Positions 24,701-36,336 of a stretch of DNA of 64,000 nucleotides are shown in pieces. Both the position numbers and the translations under genes were made by a program. The notes below the pieces were generated by a model. That model did not search any database and had not been told where the DNA came from. It saw only the letters and a list, made by a program, of their open reading frames with translations. Origin of the DNA: Haemonchus contortus (lineage: Eukaryota > Nematoda > Chromadorea > Rhabditida > Trichostrongylidae); contig LS997562.1 in NCBI GenBank assembly GCA_000469685.2, forward strand, positions 15,490,275 to 15,554,274, given 5' to 3'. Each line of letters begins with the position of its first letter. Within the stretch, counting starts at the first letter, position 1.

Positions 24701-27177
24701 GCTTCACAAAACTTAGCCGCCACTGGGACTTTGAATTCCTGAAATTCTTATCTCAAGAGATAGATTCACAACTTTCTTCGTGCACTTTTCAGTTTTTCAG
24801 GGATTTCCGGCTGCAAAAGTTGCAGACGGTTGTTATCGGCAATGCAACAGACGAGCAGGACAGCACTCTCCCAGCAGTCGGGAATGCATTGGAAATAGGT
24901 ATATGCACGGATACTAGGGAAATATTTGCTACATCTTGGGTAAAATTGTAACTCAAGGTCTAGCAAAGGGTTCCGTCCCTTCGACCTAATCAACCACAGG
25001 GTCAGGGATCTAGCACAAACAAAATGTTGGCAGCCAAAAGTACTCTCTGCTCCCTCTGCCATCTTAGCAAATTTGTGAAATCAGTTTCGAGATTTCACAT
25101 GTTGATGTGGAAGTATGGTGATTTTTGGTTAGTCATAGGAACTGAGCGCTGAGCGATAGGTGCGCTGAGCAAGCTAACATAGGCACTAGTTATGGCTGAG
25201 ACCCCGGATGCGCTTCGTTGCGCGCGTCCGTCGAAACTAGGTCACGCCGCACCCGTCGCTTGCGGCGAGTCAGCCCGCGATCTTTGACAAACGTCGCAGT
25301 TGACAGCGTGGCATACGAATTGCGCTTGGTCCACAGAATTCGAACAACAGAGAAGATAACACGACCGAATGCAAATCATTCGCTCCACTAAAATTTGATG
25401 GTACTATAATGTCATAGCGAGACCTCAAGAGGGGTGCGCCACGCGCGAAGTGTGCGGGGTGACCTACTTTCGACGGGCGCGCGCAACGGACGTCCTCCCT
25501 CAGACCCCTTACCAAATGCAGTCCGCCCAGATGGAGCTGAGATAAATAGTAAGATCACCCTTTCATTTCCTCCTGTTTACCTTGACAACAGTTTTAGGAA
25601 TAGGCAAATTGGAGACTTGCAAACCCAGCGCATGCCACGATGGAACCCTAGCTCAGTCAACAAACATGAAACATAATTGGCGTGCAGCTGTAAAGACCCA
25701 TAGACTTGATAGAACGACCTTAGCTTCTCATTTGTTTACCTTAGCTGTGCAACACCAGAGAGACCTTTAGTTTGTTGGCCCATGCACTTATGATCAGCCT
25801 AATCTAATTCTACTCTGCTTCTACACCAACTTGACCATATCAAGCATTACACGAGGTGCGACGGCAGATAACATCTGGTGTTGACTTCCTTGTTCAAAGG
25901 CACAGATCACGATAAGAATGGTTTTAGAGGTTTTCTTCCTGGGTCGAAGGACTAACCTGTGTTCCTCACCACAAACGACTCTATCGATTCGAAAAAGGGT
26001 CTGGATAGGGCTTAATAAGGGTCTTGAAGCGGCTTAGCCCACCCACACGTAAAACGGACGGGTTTTTACGGCGTTGTAGAGGCTTCTTCACGGCTTCCTG
26101 GTGCAAATGGTGGAGGTTGTACAATTTGCACCAGGACGCACACGTTGCACCCAGACAGCTAGCTGTACACAATGGCACACACATTTGGACAGCTCGTCCA
26201 AATACCTTTTCCACACGCAACTGCTGTAGTCACATTCTCGTCCACCTCTAATTTTAGTACTTCTTAAAATCTTTTTCTTCTTCGATTACACCGAATTTCG
26301 CAAACTTCTAATTCCGCACTACTTCGGACTAACACTGTCATTAATCCCTTAAAATCGGATACCCCAAAATTACAGTGAACTAGGCATTTAAAATGCAAAG
26401 CAATTGTTGAAGCTTTCAGGTTTTCCCCCTTCGTTCAACAATATTTATGATGAATTTGATAAGAAATAAACTTTCACCTCAAGAGGTAGCGATCCTTTAG
26501 GTATGCATCCGAGAGCATACAGTAGCATCATGAACATAAATGTGAAGAAGTGATGAAGGAAATGGATGACCGGAGTTTTTATGTCGAGCACAAAGAACAG
26601 CACATTATGGGCAGCAGACAGCATGAACCCAGACGAAACATTGAGCAGGAAGAAGTAGGTAACATCCTAAGTTATACGGTTCGTTAACGATATGATAGCA
26701 AGGATACAAAGGGCTCAACACTGAACTTCAGCAATTAAAAGGGGTCAGAAAAGTCTTTTCTTTCGACATAGGCACTGACGTAGACACATAGTATCTACGC
26801 CAAGTTTGTGACGAACTAATCCTGTAGTTATCATAATCTGGGTAGAAATTATTTATGACACACGTTTGACTTCATAGAGCGAAGGAAATTCGAGCATTCG
26901 ATAGACCCACTCCATTCTAGATGACCCTAGAACGATGTCATTTGCCATGAGTAAGGGGTCGATGAAAGTGCATGCCATACCCGAAACCCAAACAGTTTGA
27001 GTGGGAACAAAATCGATACAGTACCTGCTTTCTGGGTGAACTAGTGGCGTCACGCATGCTTGGAGGTGTCCGTTGGTGACGAGCGAGCGAGATCTGGGTT
27101 TTCTGTGTTATCTGGTCGTCGAATCGTCCGATAACTCCCAAACCCGAACACCCTTCTATGTCGATACTGCCAACCAT
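15785..27177 (-). CDS. Polytopic membrane protein, possibly SLC35/DMT transporter-like
   Basis: Eight minus-strand exons join without a phase conflict: 27177-27025, 26666-26478, 24738-24644, 23616-23523, 23337-23166, 22196-22072, 16591-16469 and 15889-15785, giving about 351 aa. The first 51 residues are hydrophilic (MVGSIDIEG at the start). About nine or ten hydrophobic segments follow, for example FFLLNVSSGFMLSAAHN, IPLALAASLSWF, YSALSLFFAPFLAVARAL, FCLYYTGLNTLVLFLPAL and FLGASIGQWII. Length, segment number and these segments resemble nucleotide-sugar/triose-phosphate translocator-type carriers (SLC35, drug/metabolite transporter superfamily), but no diagnostic motif settles it. Substrate and compartment cannot be stated. 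A spliced-leader-type acceptor could be the CAG 14 nt before the ATG. The last exon has an internal GTG/GTATGC donor, so a second C-terminus is possible. MITEs lie in introns 2, 5 and 6. Confidence 0.6.
19015..19350 (-). repeat. tRNA-derived SINE with A and B boxes
   Basis: On the minus strand an A box TAGTATAGTGG (about 19190-19180) and a perfect B box GGTTCGAATCC (about 19144-19134) lie about 40 nt apart, as in tRNA-promoter SINEs. The flanks do not form an acceptor stem, so it is not a working tRNA. The body (CTTCCATCCCTC, ACTTGTACATCGGTTGGCCA) and the region around 'ATGGATGACTTCATCTT' recur at 33.8-34.1 kb. It lies inside the long intron 6 of the membrane-protein gene. Confidence 0.7.
20805..21060 (+). 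mobile_element. MITE family 1, copy 1
   Basis: A 256-bp non-autonomous element beginning GGGAGACGGGCGTTAGGAAC and ending in the complement of GGGTGTGGTGCATTAGGAAC. It is flanked by ATATTGGAC (20796-20804) and ATCTTGGAC (21061-21069), a 9-bp target-site duplication with one mismatch. It shares its whole length with the copies at 21197, 36604, 40289 and 51873. It encodes no transposase. Confidence 0.85.
21197..21452 (-). mobile_element. MITE family 1, copy 2 (diverged)
   Basis: The most diverged copy of the family, 256 bp, in opposite orientation to copy 1 and only 136 bp away. It is flanked by a perfect 9-bp duplication GCTACAATT (21188-21196 and 21453-21461). Both terminal repeats have point changes but keep the outer GGG/CCC. 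The duplication staying perfect while the body has drifted is notable. Confidence 0.8.
22289..22578 (-). mobile_element. MITE family 2, copy 1
   Basis: Closely matches 25206-25499 over about 290 bp. Near its left end it reads CGTTGCGCGCATCCG, and near the right end the complement reads CGTTGCGCGCGTCCG, both followed by a C(G)AAxxTAGGTCA stretch, so it carries imperfect terminal inverted repeats of about 30 bp. No clear target-site duplication is visible, and the right boundary is taken from the other copy. It sits in intron 5 of the membrane-protein gene. Confidence 0.7.
25206..25499 (-). mobile_element. MITE family 2, copy 2, 9-bp duplication
   Basis: A 294-bp element with outer ends GGATGCGCTTCGTTGCGCGC and the complement of GGGAGGACGTCCGTTGCGCG. 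It is flanked by TGAGACCCC (25197-25205) and TCAGACCCC (25500-25508), a 9-bp duplication with one mismatch. No transposase is encoded. It lies in intron 2 of the membrane-protein gene. Confidence 0.75.
25890..26230 (+). repeat. Dispersed repeat with AAAGGCAC-type left end
   Basis: Starts with CAAAGGCACAGATCACG, like the ends of the elements at 47.7 and 52.2 kb. It continues with the 'GGTCTGGATAGGGCTTA' motif also seen near 13.8, 28.2 and 28.8 kb, and then GTTGTAGAGGCTTC and ACGTTGCACCCAG, shared with 28.8-29.0 kb. A short inverted pair, CCTGGTGCAAAT and ATTTGCACCAGG (about 26098-26135), forms a hairpin. Right boundary uncertain. Confidence 0.5.
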
Positions 27178-29503
27178 GTCGAAATGAACCTGTCAATTGT
27201 GCTGTTGAAATTCTGCTCATCTGGGTCAACCATTTCCTTTGATAACGCTCCTTAGTTGCACCATATTACCTTTTGAAGCTTTAAAGCTTACCGTATCAAT
27301 AACAAAGGAATACAACAAGTGGGAGAGGGGGTATTATAAAGAGCTACAACAGTTTCGCACTAGAGCGAATAGAGCACAAGGAGCTTGTCTTGTTCAGTTG
27401 ACCCTTACTTTATTTGAATGGCAACGAACCTGTAGTAGCTATGGTCTGTACAGAAGAACAGTATTACAGAAGTAGAGATCTCGGGGTATTACGAAGCCAG
27501 TGTAAGGAAAAATATAGTAGCAGGAGCTGTTCGCAGCTGATCATTCCATCGAAATGGCAGTCCCGTAGCCTTGACATGCCCATGTCCTAAAAGATTGAAC
27601 AGATATCTTCGTAAAGTGCAAGGGCTGGGAGAACGCGTATCAAACCACACACAACTTTGCAGATGGAAGGGCCGCAGTCCCCCTTCATACTGATAAGTCA
27701 GATATGTAGCTCTATTGGGAGAGGGGGAGCAGTTTAAGGGTAAGATCTGAATTCCCAATGGATGATTACGGCAGCTGTCAAGAAATCACCCCCTGAGAGC
27801 ACGGGTACAACGTCCACCTTTAGTCGCAGAGGCAGGCTTCAATGTATCCTAAGTGGTAGCTATTGTTTAGTTTATTTTTCATAGTGTCCTTGAAGGCTAG
27901 TGTTGCTCCTGTCTAATAACAATGTAAGCAAAAGAAGGCCACCTGACGGCTGTGACAAGTAGGGCCTTCTTTACCGTCCCAAATGTACAGATCGCCATTA
28001 ACACTAGTGTCCTCTGAGGCTCTCATATATTGGCTCTCCCAGATAGAGCAATAGTACCCATCACCACTTTGCACCTCCTGCCATTCTTTAAAGGAACAGT
28101 TCACGATAAAAAAAAAACGGTTTCTGAAAATCCCCTACATTGTGAATTCTAGGCTCCCCATTATACCATACCTATAAGGTTGAAAAACGTCATGGATAGG
28201 GCACAATAAGGGGCAAGAGATTGTATCGTGTGCATGCCGCACTCATAGTGGACGAATTTCAAAGACTTCAAAGAGGCTCCACTCTCTCAAGAGATTCCCA
28301 CGCAGGAAGTTTAAACAGCTTGTCATAACTAATGGCGAAACTGACAGGTAGTTTTGGATAATGTCAGCTGGATTTAGTCATTTCTTTGCGCAATGGGAGC
28401 AAGTTGAATCTCGTCCAAACACCTCTTACATACCATTTCTTCACGGTGATCTCATATAACCTTCAGTTACATTACTTTTAAAAAGCCATGAGTCGGCGGA
28501 TTATCTCACTTTCACCGTGACGGATGTATTTCTCTACATCAACACTTCCGTTCTTCAACCTGAAAAGGGTATCTCAAAGTCGTAAACTGTGCCCTTTAAA
28601 ATCAACGGAAGCCGGAAACTTAACTCTCTGTGCTGATTCCCACGAAGCAAACGAGCTGAATAAGCTAGCAAGCCCAACTGTTATTCCGCCAACAGAAGAA
28701 AAACCGTGTTGGTTATATTCTTCTGCCTTTCAATGTTTTCAGGTGAAACTATTTCTTAATTATTAATGCCGTCTCGACAGCATTAAGTATTAAAAGAAGG
28801 CATCGCGTCGAAGTCTAGATAGGGCGTCGTAAGGGCCTCAGAGCCGGCGTACCCATCAAGGCGGACGAGTTCTCACAGCGTTGTAGAGGCTACAACGAGT
28901 ACACCCATCCCGCCGGGACGCAAACGTTGCACGCAGGACATTTACTGTAGCCAGCTGCATGCAGAGGCACATATATTTGTACCTCCAACGCCTTCACTTG
29001 TTCCTTCATACGGTATTTCAGAAACTTCAAGGATTCATATTTATCAAGGTCACAATCAACAATCTGATACCAAAACATCAGGAACTAGAACAATTTAACG
29101 GCATATAGAACAAATAACACGATCAACGACTCTCCTAAACAATCCTCAATAACACGATTCACAGCTGTTGTAGTAGCAACGATTTAACAATATGGGAAGG
29201 AGATAACGACAAGTCATTCATACGCACTCAAAAAGCAAAGTTTTTTTCCAAAACGGAAACCGTGGATATATTCAGTAAAAAACATGGAATATAGATCATC
29301 TTCCTTTCAACAATTCAAGACAAGTCAGAGAAATATACACAAAACAATAATCAATCAAAATCATAACGCAGAGATTACAGAGCTAGATGGTTTGCTCGAA
29401 AAGAAGGCGGAACGATGGCTGTCCCACCTGCTTCTCAGTCGAACCATTTCTTTCAATGAGTTCCCGGAAGCTCAGTAATTCAACCGTAATCATGAATACC
29501 TGC
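27178..29503. other. Repeat-rich gap between the membrane-protein gene and La
   Basis: Two fragments of the dispersed 'GATAGGGC' repeat lie here: about 28085-28300 (left end TTTAAAGGAACAGTTCACG) and about 28790-29000 (CGTTGTAGAGGCTACAACG, CGTTGCACGCAGGAC). The promoter of the gene that starts at 27177 should be in the left part. No exon with splice sites, and no RNA gene, was found. Confidence 0.45.
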
Positions 29504-32426
29504 CTAGGATTCAGCAGCTTTCGCTTCCGCAGGTGTATCACCAGTGGGCTTGCCGTCATCATCGAAGATAATTTTCTTGCTTTTTGGTGCATCTCCTTCC
29601 TCAGCTGGACGTTTCTGCCCACGAGGCCCTCCATGCCCGCCTCTGAAAAAGAAGCATGACGTAAATATTCGTAGGAGGATTTCACAACGCACATACCGTC
29701 CGCGTCCTCCTCGTCCACCACGGCGGCCACTTGATCTATCCAACTTGTTTTGTTTACTTGCGTTGAAGGCGCTCCAGTACTTTTCCTCATCCTCTCCTTC
29801 GAGAACCTTAGAAAAAAACAACTCTACAAATACAACATCAGATGAACTCTTCACTTCTCTAACTTTACTTTATCAACTGACAGACTGTATTCAAGTTCAT
29901 GAAGAAAAGGTCAAAAACGAGTTCAAAAACGAAATCTATTCGGATGTTTCACAAATTGGTCTGTCACCCTCCAGCTATTTTTGAAAAAAAAAAGAACTAT
30001 GAGCGGAAGCGAATAAGCGCGAGAGCCATTAGTTATGACTGCGCGAGGATGAGAGTATAATGTTGAAACATCTTTTCAATGCTTGTAAATGAAGCGACTC
30101 TTACCTTCCCCGTCAATTCCTTCTCTTGGAACACTACTTTTCCATCAGTGCCTTCGGAAACAGCTTTATCCCATGCCTTTTGTGCACCATTTTCTTCACC
30201 AGCAAAACTGAAAACATAAGCGTCCTGAGCGGCTGACCTTAATCATAAAAGGTAATGGCAGGTGACGTTGTATATGTGAATTTTGCCAGTCATGGAAACA
30301 TAACAGCAAACATGAAAAAAGTACCAATAGCACAGGTTTCAAACGGATATTGCTTCAACGGAAATACCAGTCAGCTCCGGATGAGAGATAAGATCAAATC
30401 AAAGGGTAAAACACTACAATCCCAGGAATTACCACACAACCTTTGGTGGTATTTCAAATCCTTACTGAGCAGAAAAAGCTAACAAGGGGAGGGTACCAAG
30501 AAAAAGTGACCATTCGAATTGTGGCTTATTGGCTTACCTCTATGTACCTTCATCACTCTGTTCAAAAGCGTCAGGCAAAATTTCAAAAGAGATTTGATAA
30601 TTGCATTCGAAAATTTGCATAGCAAAATAAGTCTCTTTCTAACCGTCACTTCGAGTTGAAGTCAGCAGCTGGATATTCATCCTCCTCTACTAAAACCAAT
30701 GAATATCACAATGTATGCAAGTTACGATCTTTAGCAAACTACTTCGGCGCAAAAATTCTACTTCTCGACGTGATCGAGGAACGAATGCAATATGAGCAAA
30801 CAGAAAAATCAATCGGTGCACGAAAAAAAAAACTTTGCCCCCTGAAGGATTGTTCTAAAATAGTCCCCTATATCCAAGATTAGCAGGAAGAACAGGAAGA
30901 AGACGAGAGAGGAAGATAGCATTGAAAAGGATGAAGTCAAATAAAGCAAAACAAATTTTTCTGATAAATAGTCATCTCCTGAACTCACCGAATCTCCGCT
31001 TTACTTTGTCCACTTTCGTATACAACATAACCAACGTCTCCAAACTTTTTGAAAAACTCTTTGATAGCCAACATTGAAGAGTTTTCTGGCAATCCATCCA
31101 CAGACAAGATCAGCCCCTTCACAAAATGAGCATTCACCTAAAAATTATACCTCAATTCAGAGCAAAATGGTTCAGTATCTGTAACTCTGCCATGTGAGAA
31201 AATGACTTACTTTCGCTTGCATTTTCTCTGCCTGCTCTGCAATCTTCTTCGCAGTCTTAGCCATCTTTTCAGCTTGGCGCTTTTCCTGAAAATGAATTCC
31301 CATGTAAAATTCCTAGTGCATTTATTTATTTGTAAAGCAAAGCAGAAGCGAGTAGTGATCAGTCACCCTGGTACTTGACATGCTGAAAGACACAAACCTT
31401 CGTTTCTTGGTTCTTCATACTCCAGTAATCATCCTGCATCATCTTCGTCAACTCAATTTCACCAAACTTTGCATCATCCTTTTGAGCTTTTTCTGCTTCT
31501 TCCCGAGTTTTATATGTAATAAATACCGAACCCTGAACAAAAATGAGATAACATTAAGTACTAATAAAAGCATTGACGAAACTGTAGTTATAGGCATACC
31601 TTAAATATTCGATCAGGCTTAGTACGACGCATCAGTACGTTTTCAACTTGACCATATTTTGAGGCAAACTTCATAATGTCATCAAGTGTGGTGTTCTGCT
31701 CAAAACCTTTCTGAAAACGATGTGTCAAGGCGGTGAACGCGGTGCGATGAGAGGAAAAGAAGCTAATAAATATAATGTGACGAACTACAACATCAATAGG
31801 ATCTCAACAGTCCATGTCTTAGTGGTTACTACAAGAGGAAATTGCATATTGAAACAATCATACTTACCATATAAACTGTACAATGTTTAATCTTCTGCCA
31901 GTATTCCAAGGAATTTTCTGGAAGAGGATTTCCTATGTTGCGTCGTATTTTGAGACCATCATCTGATACACTAATGATTTCCGACTGGGATGCCTAAATT
32001 ACACACTTCAAACAAATGTAAAAGCCAAATTACTTCTTCGATACAGTACCTTGACAGCTTTCGAGATGACATCGACGTCCTTGGTTATGGCAGCCAAACG
32101 ATTGAACGTCAAGAGGGTTTTAATTGGGACCCCTTAAAAATAAATTATTCGAGCTATCGCACAATAGAAAAAATTATTTTGGAATGAATACGACAGAAAT
32201 TACACTCACATCCATCATCATTCTTCATTGTGTCTTGTAAAAATTTATCCCTTGGAAGATTGATGTTGCCAAAGTAATACTGAAATGTGCCATTGAATGT
32301 CTTTCCTTTGAATAAGATTGTTTAAGCTCCGTGTAATTGTTTTATAATTACCTCAAGTTGCCTCACAACTTTCTCATCAGTGTTATTAGACCCATTGGCA
32401 GAAGCAACATTCTCTGTCTCGGTCAT
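29504..32426 (-). CDS. La (SS-B) RNA-binding protein
   Basis: La binds the UUU-OH 3' ends of new Pol III transcripts in the nucleus, protecting and folding them. Eleven exons, all GT-AG and in phase: 32426-32352, 32279-32210, 32132-32050, 31993-31868, 31710-31600, 31532-31398, 31285-31211, 31137-30989, 30207-30105, 29806-29697 and 29642-29504, giving 391 aa, near the usual size. The La motif (about residues 18-100) contains RQLEYYFGNINLPRDKFL with Gln23, Tyr26, Tyr27, Asp36 and Phe38, equivalents of the human residues that bind UUU-OH. RRM1 is about 110-195, followed by a Lys/Ala/Glu-rich helical linker (about 198-225) and RRM2 (about 230-315). The tail has an RGG/RGR-rich segment and a basic KRPAEE...KSKK stretch suited to nuclear localisation. 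It resembles C. elegans C44E4.4. The start is the first ATG after a TTTTTAG acceptor. Confidence 0.95.
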
Positions 32427-32438
32427 TGTAGTGGCCCT
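32427..32438 (-). other. Spliced-leader-type acceptor of La
   Basis: The minus-strand sequence ATTTTTAG ends at 32437, 10 nt before the ATG. A U-rich AG acceptor with no upstream coding exon is typical of spliced-leader trans-splicing in nematodes. Seen in sequence; the trans-splicing itself is inferred. Confidence 0.55.
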
Positions 32439-33784
32439 AAAAATCGAAGAACCGCTCTACATAGGAAAAATAAAGGAACTCGGGCGCGGTACATAGCGTC
32501 AGTATTGAGGAAAGAAAACACATACAAGGAAATAAGGTAGGGACCCATCCAAAAAACAAATCAAAAAAGTTTTGCTACAGATTGGATGTAACGCCCCGGC
32601 TCTTGGTTGAAAGAAAAGATTTTTCCGAAACCAACAAACAAAGGTAACACCAAAGTAGGCAATGATGACACAATTACAACTACGGTCTAGTTAATAAGAA
32701 AAGTTCCTGAGCTAAACGCGAAATAGGCATTCCAAAATGAACCAGGCGGTGGGTACGAAAAAAAAACCATGCATGTTAAGCATTTAGAGCTGTCAATGGT
32801 TCATATCACCAAGAACCTCATACGTAGCGCCTATACCGTCGAATGCCCCTCTGCTGATTTTGGAAAATTCGTAGAAAATCAGGATCTGTTCCTGAAATTC
32901 GGCTATATTCGCTTTCAAACACTTCTCAAACCTGACATCGCTCCTTCTGAGAAGGCAGCTAACTCAGTGCAGCGAAAAAATGTTATACCAACTTGGTAAA
33001 AAGCACCCTTACGAGATAATACAAAGTGATGGAGCACGCTTAAAGTCATAGGGACTCCAGCTCCACGAAAAACCCTTGCCCGTAAACAAAACCAACCACC
33101 TTTGTAAAAGAAAATCCACTAGACTACATGATTCAAGGTGCGTGTGTACAGATGACAGAAGGTAGGAATGGTCTACACTTTTACATGCATGCTGCATCCC
33201 TTTTTTATACATCCTTATCTTCTATCCATCTCTACCACTCTATCAATTCCATCACTTCCGCTCCACACCGCCCCCTAGTTTCACTATAGTCACTTAAGGT
33301 ACAGGTTTTCTGAATCGACAAACCTGACACTACGCTACGCTTTAGGGCGAGGGGGCTCAACATTACGCCCATCTCCTCCTCGCCCCTGCCAGTGCCTCCC
33401 TGACATTTACGTTTTTTATTAAAAAGGTGTTGCTCACCAATGGGCTTCTACCTAGGGAGGTCACATACTGCCAGATATTTTCAACGACATCACCATTCCA
33501 AGTGATCCAATCTACTTCCATTCTTTGAAAAGTTCAACGGAAGATCACAAACTCGCGGGATTCACCTACTACAACTCTTTCAAACAGTCTATGAAGTCGA
33601 TTAAATTTCAAAAGCCAAAGCCACATTGTCCCCAATGTTTATGGAAGGTGTAGTATGATTTTGTGCTGGTTTTCAATCAGCAACTTCATACGAAAACAAT
33701 TGCATCGCCTAAAACTCTCCGTTTAGTTTGGCTTCCGTCTAAGGCACGTGCACGCACCCTAACTCTAATGAATCCGTGTGGTCT

Positions 33785-34080
33785 ACACAGTGACTTGCGG
33801 TAGTGTTTTTATCCTCCCAGACGAGCCTAGTACCAATTAACCGACCTTGGAGGGATGAAAGGCTTGGTTGGCCTGGGCTGATATCGAACGAGGAGTCGAG
33901 CCAACGACCGCGCGCGTGATATAGTGCACCACTTGCCGCTACACTGCCTCCAGATAGATATCAGATGAAAACTTTATATGGTGGGTGCCATCAAATTCTA
34001 TCGCCTTTGGTAAAAGCTTTTGGTCAAGCGTAATGGGAATAACGCCTGGGTCCATAGATGACTTCATCTTGTGAAAAGGA
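33785..34080 (-). repeat. tRNA-derived SINE copy
   Basis: Matches 19015-19350 along its length. On the minus strand it has an A-box-like CAGTGTAGCGG, a B-box-like GGCTCGACTCC, the body with CTTTCATCCCTCC, and the shared ATGACTTCATCTT near the far end. Diverged, with no clear target-site duplication. Confidence 0.65.
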
Positions 34081-34384
34081 AGATGCTTTAGGAAACTAAA
34101 TAGCTACTTCAAAACTGCTCCACCAGTTACCGAAGTGTTAAGGATATTTGTAAACAAGCTCGTTCGGAGAGAGCATTCTGATTTCATTTTCAATCCCTTT
34201 AGAATACTCCTATACTCAATCCGCGAGGTGCCGGAGTCACGTGGGCACAGGAGAAAAGAAGAGTAAATAAGTGGTTACACTAAAAGAGTTATGAAAGAAG
34301 GATCTTTACTCAAGCGATTAACAAGTAAATGCTAGGCAACTATTCGATATCCAACTCGTAATCGCATGGGGTCACTGATAAAAA

Positions 34385-34487
34385 GAGCTGCTTAGTAAAT
34401 GAAGAGAAGAAAAGAGGGATGGAAACAGACCAAAGAAATGGTCTATTTCCATGCCTCCCCTCTTCTCTTCATTCACTAAGCGGTTGA
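34385..34487. repeat. Hairpin-forming inverted repeat
   Basis: Left arm 34385-34432 (contains GCTTAGTAAATGAAGAGAAG) and right arm 34439-34487 (contains CTTCTCTTCATTCACTAAGC) are reverse complements with a few mismatches, around a 6-nt loop. The arms resemble the TTAGTAA/CGGTTAGCTG region in the TTAA-flanked element near 48.1 kb, so this may be a fragment of that family. Confidence 0.6.
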
Positions 34488-36270
34488 GCTGTAGACGGGC
34501 AAAATTTATGGAAAGGACACGGCATGGGACCACTGGAAACTCTTCCTCCACAAGAAACAGCAAAACAGCCCATTCAGAGTTTTTCTTCTACTTCTATAGC
34601 GTCTGGCCTGCTTATAGACGAAGTCCGCTTTTCTGGTATGTTGTCGCTACTTCTCCCGATTAAACGCTTGATCGGGGTGGATGTTAACCGCTTTGAAGTC
34701 TTCGCGCTTCAAAAAAAGAGCCTATCCAGAGTTGACCAAATAAAATATGAGAATACGAGAAAACGAAACGCCTGCGTCGAAAACCGAATACCCTCATAGA
34801 TCATATGAAAGAAGATATCGGGAAATCGAAACACATCACAAGAACGAAATCTGAAAAGTCTGGGAAAAAGTGTCGAGGAAATCGTGTGAAAGGGAAACGT
34901 AAAACGGCAAAAAACGCGAAATGTGGGTGTAAAAAACTGGTAAGGATTAGTTGGGGTTTGGGGAGGGCAAGGGGCTGCCGCTCTTTTTCAACGGTGACCC
35001 CCAAGAGTGCAGAGAAGGAAGAGTGGCAAGAATAGCCGAGCCCATAACGGTGCTTATAACGTTCCTTAGCAGAAAAATATAGTTTTTTTTGGAGCTAGCC
35101 TCAGAAGGGAAGAGTATCAAGGTGGATGAGCCAGTTGAATATCAATTCTTACCTGATTCGAGCTTTTTGCACGAGGAAACCTCCCCACGCATCTCGGTGC
35201 TCCTCCCCTGCTTAAGTTTAGGAAAAACCCTATATCTTCTCGGCTATGAACAATCTCAGAACCAGAGAACAAGAAAGATCAACAATACCTTTCCTGCTCT
35301 CTAGCGCTGTATTGGAAAACAGCGGTGGCCCTCTCAACTACACTTTAACCAAAATACTATTAGAGTAACACTCTGACGGCCGTCCGGTGGCAAAAACAAA
35401 CAAAATGAGGAGAAAAACATAAATGAACAGGAAAGAAATCTACCAAGTTTGTTAATGGTAACTGACACCACTTTTTAATGGCGCAGCCGGGCTGCTAGAG
35501 GCTTCAATGAGAACCAAACCAGACCCAAATCGAAAAAAAAGGTTACACTAACAAAAAAATCAGGTAAAACAGATTATACAACGAGGCTAAGGACGACAGG
35601 ACAATGCGTAAGAAGTTGGCGTTGCCTTCGAAATCAAATGCATGTTCGAAATAGGAAAGTCCTTTAATTGTCGTGGTAGGACCTACATCAGACATCTATT
35701 CCTCAGGGCTATTTTGACGGATGTAGCCACGGAGCTTCGATTTACTACATCAGCTGCGAGCTTTCCGCGTTGTGCTTTTGCCAAATTTCCCTAACTTTGC
35801 TTCTCTTCACTGCTGATAATGCTTTCTCTCTTCTAATGAAGCATGTAGGTGTCTATCAAATTGAAAAGGCATTTCGCAAAAATACGGACATCTGTTCCTT
35901 GGAGCTATTGCTTGTTGGATAAATTTAGCTTCGTATCTGTAACTACGTCAGTAATCTCCCGTATTAAGCTTTGTCAGAGCTTTCGTTATTCCGCTCATCC
36001 TTAGAAACCATGAGTTATCCGATTTTCTGCGGGAGGGCAAGGATCGGTGGCTGTTGAATCATAAATATGCGAGTGCATGTGGTCCACTGTTTAGCTATGC
36101 TCTTCCTCCAAAACCTCTGCTGCTGGGCGTTTGCCCTGTTTCTGCCCCTAAGGGCCATGCTCGTCTCAGAAATAATGTATCGATTGGAGCACGTTTTATC
36201 GTATTCATCAAACACTCAGAGTACTTGATTTTTCGCTAACAATTTAGCTGACTTTACAACCAACGGCATC

Positions 36271-36336
36271 ATGAGTGGTGGTGTATTACTGCGATTAGCA
36301 CTTGTTGTTGTTGTTGTCTTCATCCTCTCATATCAG
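36271..36336 (+). CDS. Candidate alternative first exon of the MGAT1 gene
   Basis: ATG followed by 22 codons, MSGGVLLRLALVVVVVFILS then Tyr-Gln, a short N-tail plus a strongly hydrophobic anchor, ending CAG before a weak donor GTTCCT, phase 0. A TTTAG acceptor sits 23 nt upstream of the ATG (36246-36247). The next known coding exon in the same orientation that starts in phase 0 with an acceptor is MGAT1 exon 2 (38576). Splicing to it would swap the signal anchor of the Golgi enzyme. It could instead be a chance ORF that continues only to the stop ten codons later. Confidence 0.3.

Larger units (their letters stand above)
32440..36245. other. Region between La and the MGAT1 gene
   Basis: The 5' regions of two divergent genes. 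It holds a SINE copy (33785-34080) and a hairpin (34385-34487), both listed separately, and A-rich sequence near 34750-34930 that opens a Lys-rich frame without splice context. No further gene or RNA is supported, and no promoter element can be assigned. Confidence 0.45.

Noticed and set aside
22325..25515. Similar minus-strand frames near 22.4 and 25.4 kb
   Set aside because: Both are inside MITE family 2 copies.
26853..27053. 66-codon minus-strand frame overlapping exon 1 of the membrane-protein gene
   Set aside because: Overlaps the exon 1 donor in another frame; the chosen exon joins in phase to a clear transmembrane exon.
29544..29984. 146-codon plus-strand frame with Pro/Arg-rich sequence
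   Set aside because: Antisense shadow of the RGG-rich C-terminus of La.
34805..35035. Lys-rich 76-codon frame
   Set aside because: Caused by A-rich sequence; no splice sites, domain or conservation evidence.
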